Source: Tritrichomonas musculus (taxonomy: Eukaryota > Parabasalia > Tritrichomonadida > Tritrichomonadidae). Taken from it: a DNA stretch of 23,170 nucleotides. Where the stretch lies: positions 1 to 23,170 of the forward strand of contig JAPFFF010000418.1 of the NCBI GenBank assembly GCA_039105265.1. Reading direction: 5' to 3'. This document shows positions 11,301-20,436 of the stretch, piece after piece. The position numbers were made by a program, and so were the translations under genes. The stretch's first letter is position 1; each line of letters begins with the position of its first letter. Below the pieces are notes generated by a model, which saw nothing but the letters and a program-made list of their open reading frames with translations, made no database searches and was not told where the DNA came from.

Positions 11301-11659
11301 CTCAAACACTTTTGTAAGATAATTAAAAACGATTTCGAAATTAAGTAAAATCAGTAAAAATTAAAGCTTAATCTCAGTTATTCTTAATCTAACATTTCTC
11401 ACAAGTGAACAGAGTTAAATAAAACACAAATCTCAAACACTTTTGTAAGATAATTATAAACGATTTCGAAATTAAGTAAAATCAGTAAAAATTAAAGCTT
11501 AATCTCAATTATTCTTATTCAAACGTTTCTCACAAGTGAACAGAGTTAAATAAAACACAAATCTCAAACACTTTTGTAAGATAATTATAAACGATTTCGA
11601 AATTAAGTAAAATCAGTAAAAATTAAAGCTTAATCTCAATTATTCTTATTCTAACATTT
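7861..11659 (+). repeat. Higher-order repeat, complete 29-unit copy C (H1-H29)
   Basis: Units 61-89 match units 7-35 at all barcode sites except one. At 9946 (unit 76, H16, unit position 121) the base is T, giving tail R, where the other H16 copies have A and tail Q. The copy is followed at once by another H1 (11660), so copies C and D are a true tandem pair of the 3,799-bp unit. Confidence 0.9.
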
Positions 11660-14410
11660 CTCACAAATGAACAGAGTTAAATAAAACACAAATCTCAAAC
11701 ACTTTTGTAAGATAATTAAAAACGATTTCGAAATTAAGTAAAATCAGTAAAAATTAAAGCTTAATCTCAGTTATTCTTATTCAAACGTTTCTCACAAATG
11801 AACAGAGTTAAATAAAACACAAATCTCAAACACTTTTATAAGATAATTAAAAACGATTTCGAAATTAAGTAAAATCAGTAAAAATTAAAGCTTAATCTCA
11901 GTTATTCTTATTCAAACGTTTCTCACAAATGAACAGAGTTAAATAAAACACAAATCTCAAACACTTTTGTAAGATAATTAAAAACGATTTCGAAATTAAG
12001 TAAAATCAGTAAAAATTAAAGCTTAATCTCAGTTATTCTTATTCAAACGTTTCTCACAAATGAACAGAGTTAAATAAAACACAAATCTCAAACACTTTTG
12101 TAAGATAATTATAAACGATTTCGAAATTAAGTAAAATCAGTAAAAATTAAAGCTTAATCTCAGTTATTCTTAATCTAACATTTCTCACAAATGAACAGAG
12201 TTAAATAAAACACAAATCTCAAACACTTTTGTAAGATAATTAAAAACGATTTCGAAATTAAGTAAAATCAGTAAAAATTAAAGCTTAATCTCAGTTATTC
12301 TTAATCTAACATTTCTCACAAATGAACAGAGTTAAATAAAACACAAATCTCAAACACTTTTGTAAGATAATTAAAAACGATTTCGAAATTAAGTAAAATC
12401 AGTAAAAATTAAAGCTTAATCTCAGTTATTCTTATTCAAACGTTTCTCACAAATGAACAGAGTTAAATAAAACACAAATCTCAAACACTTTTGTAAGATA
12501 ATTAAAAACGATTTCGAAATTAAGTAAAATCAGTAAAAATTAAAGCTTAATCTCAATTATTCTTAATCTAACATTTCTCACAAATGAACAGAGTTAAATA
12601 AAACACAAATCTCAAACACTTTTGTAAGATAATTAAAAACGATTTCGAAATTAAGTAAAATCAGTAAAAATTAAAGCGCAATATCAATTATTCTTATTCA
12701 AACGTTTCTCACAAATGAACAGAGTTAAATAAAACACAAATCTCAAACACTTTTGTAAGATAATTAAAAACGATTTCGAAATTAAGTAAAATCAGTAAAA
12801 ATTAAAGCTTAATCTCAATTATTCTTAATCTAACATTTCTCACAAATGAACAGAGTTAAATAAAACACAAATCTCAAACACTTTTGTAAGATAATTAAAA
12901 ACGATTTCGAAATTAAGTAAAATCAGTAAAAATTAAAGCTTAATCTCAATTATTCTTAATCTAACGTTTCTCACAAGTGAACAGAGTTAAATAAAACACA
13001 AATCTCAAACACTTTTGTAAGATAATTAAAAACGATTTCGAAATTAAGTAAAATCAGTAAAAATTAAAGCTTAATCTCAATTATTCTTAATCTAACATTT
13101 CTCACAAATGAACAGAGTTAAATAAAACACAAATCTCAAACACTTTTGTAAGATAATTATAAACGATTTCGAAATTAAGTAAAATCAGTAAAAATTAAAG
13201 CTTAATCTCAATTATTCCTATTCAAACGTTTCTCACAAATGAACAGAGTTAAATAAAACACAAATCTCAAACACTTTTGTAAGATAATTAAAAACGATTT
13301 CGAAATTAAGTAAAATCAGTAAAAATTAAAGCTTAATCTCAGTTATTCTTATTCAAACGTTTCTCACAAGTGAACAGAGTTAAATAAAACACAAATCTCA
13401 AACACTTTTGTAAGATAATTAAAAACGATTTCGAAATTAAGTAAAATCAGTAAAAATTAAAGCTTAATCTCAGTTATTCTTATTCAAACGTTTCTCACAA
13501 ATGAACAGAGTTAAATAAAACACAAATCTCAAACACTTTTGTAAGATAATTAAAAACGATTTCGAAATTAAGTAAAATCAATAAAAATTAAAGCGCAATA
13601 TCAATTATTCTTATTCAAACGTTTCTCACAAGTGAACAGAGTTAAATAAAACACAAATCTCAAACACTTTTGTAAGATAATTATAAACGATTTCGAAATT
13701 AAGTAAAATCAGTAAAAATTAAAGCTTAATCTCAGTTATTCTTAATCTAACATTTCTCACAAATGAACAGAGTTAAATAAAACACAAATCTCAAACACTT
13801 TTGTAAGATAATTAAAAACGATTTCGAAATTAAGTAAAATCAGTAAAAATTAAAGCTTAATCTCAGTTATTCTTATTCAAACGTTTCTCACAAATGAACA
13901 GAGTTAAATAAAACACAAATCTCAAACACTTTTGTAAGATAATTAAAAACGATTTCGAAATTAAGTAAAATCAGTAAAAATTAAAGCTTAATCTCAGTTA
14001 TTCTTAATCTAACATTTCTCACAAATGAACAGAGTTAAATAAAACACAAATCTCAAACACTTTTGTAAGATAATTAAAAACGATTTCGAAATTAAGTAAA
14101 ATCAGTAAAAATTAAAGCTTAATCTCAATTATTCTTATTCTAACATTTCTCACAAATGAACAGAGTTAAATAAAACATAAATCTCAAACACTTTTGTAAG
14201 ATAATTATAAACGATTTCGAAATTAAGTAAAATCAGTAAAAATTAAAGCTTAATCTCAGTTATTCTTATTCAAACGTTTCTCACAAATGAACAGAGTTAA
14301 ATAAAACACAAATCTCAAACACTTTTGTAAGATAATTAAAAACGATTTCGAAATTAAGTAAAATCAGTAAAAATTAAAGCTTAATCTCAGTTATTCTTAT
14401 TCAAACGTTT
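11660..14410 (+). repeat. Higher-order repeat, partial copy D (H1-H21)
   Basis: Units 90-110 follow H1-H21, including H8 (12577-12707), H10 with tail S, H12 with C118, H15 with A88 (13494-13624), H19 with tail R and H20 with T30/T60. H16 here has tail Q, as in copy A, so the R tail in copy C is the derived or converted state. The match ends between the T60 mark at 14208 and the A111 at 14521. There the array jumps to a pair resembling H7-H8. Confidence 0.88.
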
Positions 14411-14672
14411 CTCACAAATGAACAGAGTTAAATAAAACACAAATCTCAAACACTTTTGTAAGATAATTAAAAACGATTTCGAAATTAAGTAAAATCAGTA
14501 AAAATTAAAGCTTAATCTCAATTATTCTTAATCTAACATTTCTCACAAATGAACAGAGTTAAATAAAACACAAATCTCAAACACTTTTGTAAGATAATTA
14601 AAAACGATTTCGAAATTAAGTAAAATCAGTAAAAATTAAAGCGCAATATCAATTATTCTTATTCAAACGTTT

Positions 14673-14803
14673 CTCACAAATGAACAGAGTTAAATAAAAC
14701 ACAAATCTCAAACACTTTTGTAAGATAATTAAAAACGATTTCGAAATTAAGTAAAATCAATAAAGATTAAATCGCAATATCAATTATTCTTATTCAAACG
14801 TTT
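14673..14803 (+). repeat. Unit 113: most divergent monomer of the window
   Basis: This unit has A88 and the G102/C103/A107 haplotype, plus two changes seen nowhere else: A93G (position 14765) and G100T (position 14772). It follows directly on another GC-type unit (112), the only place where two GC-type units are adjacent. It lies just after the junction where copy D breaks off. An older, un-homogenised unit or an extra round of mutation at a rearrangement point would both fit. Confidence 0.9.
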
Positions 14804-15720
14804 CTCACAAGTGAACAGAGTTAAATAAAACACAAATCTCAAACACTTTTGTAAGATAATTAAAAACGATTTCGAAATTAAGTAAAATCAGTAAAAATTA
14901 AAGCTTAATCTCAGTTATTCTTAATCTAACATTTCTCACAAATGAACAGAGTTAAATAAAACACAAATCTCAAACACTTTTGTAAGATAATTATAAACGA
15001 TTTCGAAATTAAGTAAAATCAGTAAAAATTAAAGCTTAATCTCAGTTATTCTTAATCTAACATTTCTCACAAATGAACAGAGTTAAATAAAACACAAATC
15101 TCAAACACTTTTGTAAGATAATTATAAACGATTTCGAAATTAAGTAAAATCAGTAAAAATTAAAGCTTAATCTCAATTATTCCTATTCAAACGTTTCTCA
15201 CAAATGAACAGAGTTAAATAAAACACAAATCTCAAACACTTTTGTAAGATAATTAAAAACGATTTCGAAATTAAGTAAAATCAGTAAAAATTAAAGCTTA
15301 ATCTCAGTTATTCTTATTCAAACGTTTCTCACAAGTGAACAGAGTTAAATAAAACACAAATCTCAAACACTTTTGTAAGATAATTAAAAACGATTTCGAA
15401 ATTAAGTAAAATCAGTAAAAATTAAAGCTTAATCTCAGTTATTCTTAATCTAACATTTCTCACAAATGAACAGAGTTAAATAAAACACAAATCTCAAACA
15501 CTTTTGTAAGATAATTAAAAACGATTTCGAAATTAAGTAAAATCAGTAAAAATTAAAGCTTAATCTCAGTTATTCTTATTCAAACGTTTCTCACAAGTGA
15601 ACAGAGTTAAATAAAACACAAATCTCAAACACTTTTGTAAGATAATTAAAAACGATTTCGAAATTAAGTAAAATCAGTAAAAATTAAAGCTTAATCTCAG
15701 TTATTCTTATTCAAACGTTT

Positions 15721-15851
15721 CTCACAAGTGAACAGAGTTAAATAAAACATAAATCTCAAACACTTTTGTAAGATAATTGAAAACGATTTCGAAATTAAGT
15801 AAAATCAGTAAAAATTAAAGCTTAATCTCAGTTATTCTTATTCAAACGTTT
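15721..15851 (+). repeat. Unit 121: monomer with private A59G
   Basis: Combines G8 and T30 with a private A59G at position 15779, which interrupts the first five-A run of the unit. G8+T30 is shared only with unit 142 (18472-18602), which lacks A59G, so the two are probably relatives and A59G arose later in unit 121. Confidence 0.88.
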
Positions 15852-16375
15852 CTCACAAATGAACAGAGTTAAATAAAACACAAATCTCAAACACTTTTGT
15901 AAGATAATTAAAAACGATTTCGAAATTAAGTAAAATCAGTAAAAATTAAAGCTTAATCTCAGTTATTCTTATTCAAACGTTTCTCACAAATGAACAGAGT
16001 TAAATAAAACACAAATCTCAAACACTTTTGTAAGATAATTAAAAACGATTTCGAAATTAAGTAAAATCAGTAAAAATTAAAGCTTAATCTCAGTTATTCT
16101 TATTCAAACGTTTCTCACAAATGAACAGAGTTAAATAAAACACAAATCTCAAACACTTTTGTAAGATAATTAAAAACGATTTCGAAATTAAGTAAAATCA
16201 GTAAAAATTAAAGCTTAATCTCAGTTATTCTTAATCTAACATTTCTCACAAATGAACAGAGTTAAATAAAACACAAATCTCAAACACTTTTGTAAGATAA
16301 TTAAAAACGATTTCGAAATTAAGTAAAATCAGTAAAAATTAAAGCTTAATCTCAGTTATTCTTAATCTAACATTT

Positions 16376-16506
16376 CTCACAAATGAACAGAGTTAAATAA
16401 AACACAAATCTCAAACACTTTTATAAGATAATTATAAACGATTTCGAAATTAAGTAAAATCAATAAAAATTAAAGCTTAATCTCAGTTATTCTTAATCTA
16501 ACATTT
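16376..16506 (+). repeat. Unit 126: unique combination A48 + T60 + A88
   Basis: Each of the three variants is seen elsewhere, but only here together and with tail Q. A88 is otherwise tied to the G102/C103/A107 haplotype; in this unit 102-107 are of the common type. The combination suggests exchange or gene conversion between unlike monomers within one unit length. Confidence 0.85.
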
Positions 16507-17423
16507 CTCACAAATGAACAGAGTTAAATAAAACACAAATCTCAAACACTTTTGTAAGATAATTAAAAACGATTTCGAAATTAAGTAAAATCAGTAAAAA
16601 TTAAAGCTTAATCTCAGTTATTCTTAATCTAACATTTCTCACAAATGAACAGAGTTAAATAAAACACAAATCTCAAACACTTTTGTAAGATAATTAAAAA
16701 CGATTTCGAAATTAAGTAAAATCAGTAAAAATTAAAGCTTAATCTCAGTTATTCTTATTCAAACGTTTCTCACAAATGAACAGAGTTAAATAAAACACAA
16801 ATCTCAAACACTTTTATAAGATAATTAAAAACGATTTCGAAATTAAGTAAAATCAGTAAAAATTAAAGCTTAATCTCAGTTATTCTTATTCAAACGTTTC
16901 TCACAAATGAACAGAGTTAAATAAAACACAAATCTCAAACACTTTTGTAAGATAATTAAAAACGATTTCGAAATTAAGTAAAATCAGTAAAAATTAAAGC
17001 TTAATCTCAGTTATTCTTATTCAAACGTTTCTCACAAATGAACAGAGTTAAATAAAACACAAATCTCAAACACTTTTGTAAGATAATTAAAAACGATTTC
17101 GAAATTAAGTAAAATCAGTAAAAATTAAAGCTTAATCTCAATTATTCTTATTCAAACGTTTCTCACAAATGAACAGAGTTAAATAAAACACAAATCTCAA
17201 ACACTTTTGTAAGATAATTAAAAACGATTTCGAAATTAAGTAAAATCAGTAAAAATTAAAGCGCAATATCAATTATTCTTATTCAAACGTTTCTCACAAA
17301 TGAACAGAGTTAAATAAAACACAAATCTCAAACACTTTTGTAAGATAATTAAAAACGATTTCGAAATTAAGTAAAATCAGTAAAAATTAAAGCTTAATCT
17401 CAATTATTCTTAATCTAACATTT

Positions 17424-17554
17424 CTCACAAATGAACAGAGTTAAATAAAACACAAATCTCAAACACTTTTGTAAGATAATTAAAAACGATTTCGAAATTA
17501 AGTAAAATCAGTAAAAATTAAAGCTTAATCTCAATTATTCTTAATCTAACATTT
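17424..17554 (+). repeat. Unit 134: candidate H10/H11 crossover hybrid
   Basis: The flanking order is H8, H9, this unit, H12, H13, H14, H15, H16. In complete copies H10 has A8 with tail S and H11 has G8 with tail Q. This unit has A8 with tail Q, as expected if the left part of H10 was joined to the right part of H11 with loss of one full unit. The crossover would lie between unit positions 8 and 128, since the two parents look alike in between. Confidence 0.75.
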
Positions 17555-19650
17555 CTCACAAATGAACAGAGTTAAATAAAACACAAATCTCAAACACTTT
17601 TGTAAGATAATTATAAACGATTTCGAAATTAAGTAAAATCAGTAAAAATTAAAGCTTAATCTCAATTATTCCTATTCAAACGTTTCTCACAAATGAACAG
17701 AGTTAAATAAAACACAAATCTCAAACACTTTTGTAAGATAATTAAAAACGATTTCGAAATTAAGTAAAATCAGTAAAAATTAAAGCTTAATCTCAGTTAT
17801 TCTTATTCAAACGTTTCTCACAAGTGAACAGAGTTAAATAAAACACAAATCTCAAACACTTTTGTAAGATAATTAAAAACGATTTCGAAATTAAGTAAAA
17901 TCAGTAAAAATTAAAGCTTAATCTCAGTTATTCTTATTCAAACGTTTCTCACAAATGAACAGAGTTAAATAAAACACAAATCTCAAACACTTTTGTAAGA
18001 TAATTAAAAACGATTTCGAAATTAAGTAAAATCAATAAAAATTAAAGCGCAATATCAATTATTCTTATTCAAACGTTTCTCACAAGTGAACAGAGTTAAA
18101 TAAAACACAAATCTCAAACACTTTTGTAAGATAATTATAAACGATTTCGAAATTAAGTAAAATCAGTAAAAATTAAAGCTTAATCTCAGTTATTCTTAAT
18201 CTAACATTTCTCACAAATGAACAGAGTTAAATAAAACACAAATCTCAAACACTTTTGTAAGATAATTAAAAACGATTTCGAAATTAAGTAAAATCAGTAA
18301 AAATTAAAGCTTAATCTCAGTTATTCTTAATCTAACATTTCTCACAAATGAACAGAGTTAAATAAAACACAAATCTCAAACACTTTTATAAGATAATTAA
18401 AAACGATTTCGAAATTAAGTAAAATCAGTAAAAATTAAAGCTTAATCTCAGTTATTCTTATTCAAACGTTTCTCACAAGTGAACAGAGTTAAATAAAACA
18501 TAAATCTCAAACACTTTTGTAAGATAATTAAAAACGATTTCGAAATTAAGTAAAATCAGTAAAAATTAAAGCTTAATCTCAGTTATTCTTATTCAAACGT
18601 TTCTCACAAATGAACAGAGTTAAATAAAACACAAATCTCAAACACTTTTGTAAGATAATTAAAAACGATTTCGAAATTAAGTAAAATCAGTAAAAATTAA
18701 AGCTTAATCTCAGTTATTCTTATTCAAACGTTTCTCACAAATGAACAGAGTTAAATAAAACACAAATCTCAAACACTTTTATAAGATAATTAAAAACGAT
18801 TTCGAAATTAAGTAAAATCAGTAAAAATTAAAGCTTAATCTCAATTATTCTTAATCTAACATTTCTCACAAATGAACAGAGTTAAATAAAACACAAATCT
18901 CAAACACTTTTGTAAGATAATTAAAAACGATTTCGAAATTAAGTAAAATCAGTAAAAATTAAAGCGCAATATCAATTATTCTTATTCAAACGTTTCTCAC
19001 AAATGAACAGAGTTAAATAAAACACAAATCTCAAACACTTTTGTAAGATAATTAAAAACGATTTCGAAATTAAGTAAAATCAGTAAAAATTAAAGCTTAA
19101 TCTCAGTTATTCTTAATCTAACATTTCTCACAAATGAACAGAGTTAAATAAAACACAAATCTCAAACACTTTTGTAAGATAATTATAAACGATTTCGAAA
19201 TTAAGTAAAATCAGTAAAAATTAAAGCTTAATCTCAATTATTCCTATTCAAACGTTTCTCACAAGTGAACAGAGTTAAATAAAACACAAATCTCAAACAC
19301 TTTTGTAAGATAATTAAAAACGATTTCGAAATTAAGTAAAATCAGTAAAAATTAAAGCTTAATCTCAGTTATTCTTATTCAAACGTTTCTCACAAGTGAA
19401 CAGAGTTAAATAAAACACAAATCTCAAACACTTTTGTAAGATAATTAAAAACGATTTCGAAATTAAGTAAAATCAGTAAAAATTAAAGCTTAATCTCAGT
19501 TATTCTTAATCTAACATTTCTCACAAGTGAACAGAGTTAAATAAAACACAAATCTCAAACACTTTTGTAAGATAATTATAAACGATTTCGAAATTAAGTA
19601 AAATCAGTAAAAATTAAAGCTTAATCTCAATTATTCTTATTCAAACGTTT

Positions 19651-19781
19651 CTCACAAGTAAACAGAGTTAAATAAAACACAAATCTCAAACACTTTTGTA
19701 AGATAATTATAAACGATTTCGAAATTAAGTAAAATCAGTAAAAATTAAAGCTTAATCTCAATTATTCTTATTCTAACATTT
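19651..19781 (+). repeat. Unit 151: H29-type monomer with private G10A
   Basis: Carries G8, T60, A111 and tail R as in H29, preceded by three units like H26-H28. Position 19660 is A where every other unit has G. It is one of only four private substitutions I could see in the window. Confidence 0.88.
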
Positions 19782-20436
19782 CTCACAAATGAACAGAGTT
19801 AAATAAAACACAAATCTCAAACACTTTTGTAAGATAATTAAAAACGATTTCGAAATTAAGTAAAATCAGTAAAAATTAAAGCTTAATCTCAGTTATTCTT
19901 ATTCAAACGTTTCTCACAAGTGAACAGAGTTAAATAAAACACAAATCTCAAACACTTTTGTAAGATAATTAAAAACGATTTCGAAATTAAGTAAAATCAG
20001 TAAAAATTAAAGCTTAATCTCAGTTATTCTTATTCAAACGTTTCTCACAAGTGAACAGAGTTAAATAAAACACAAATCTCAAACACTTTTGTAAGATAAT
20101 TAAAAACGATTTCGAAATTAAGTAAAATCAGTAAAAATTAAAGCTTAATCTCAGTTATTCTTATTCAAACGTTTCTCACAAATGAACAGAGTTAAATAAA
20201 ACACAAATCTCAAACACTTTTGTAAGATAATTAAAAACGATTTCGAAATTAAGTAAAATCAGTAAAAATTAAAGCTTAATCTCAATTATTCTTAATCTAA
20301 CATTTCTCACAAATGAACAGAGTTAAATAAAACACAAATCTCAAACACTTTTGTAAGATAATTATAAACGATTTCGAAATTAAGTAAAATCAGTAAAAAT
20401 TAAAGCTTAATCTCAGTTATTCTTAATCTAACATTT

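Larger units (their letters stand above)
14411..20436 (+). repeat. Mosaic block of 46 units (111-156) with scrambled higher-order register
   Basis: The same variant sites and haplotypes are used, but their order follows no full 29-unit copy. Short recognisable runs are H7-H8 (14411-14672), H12-H13 (15066-15327), H8-H16 less one unit (17162-18209) and H26-H29 (19258-19781). New combinations occur, such as A48+T60+A88 in unit 126, G8+T30 in units 121 and 142, and A48+A111 in unit 144. All the private point changes I saw in the window lie here (units 113, 121 and 151). Unit length remains exactly 131 throughout. Confidence 0.82.
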
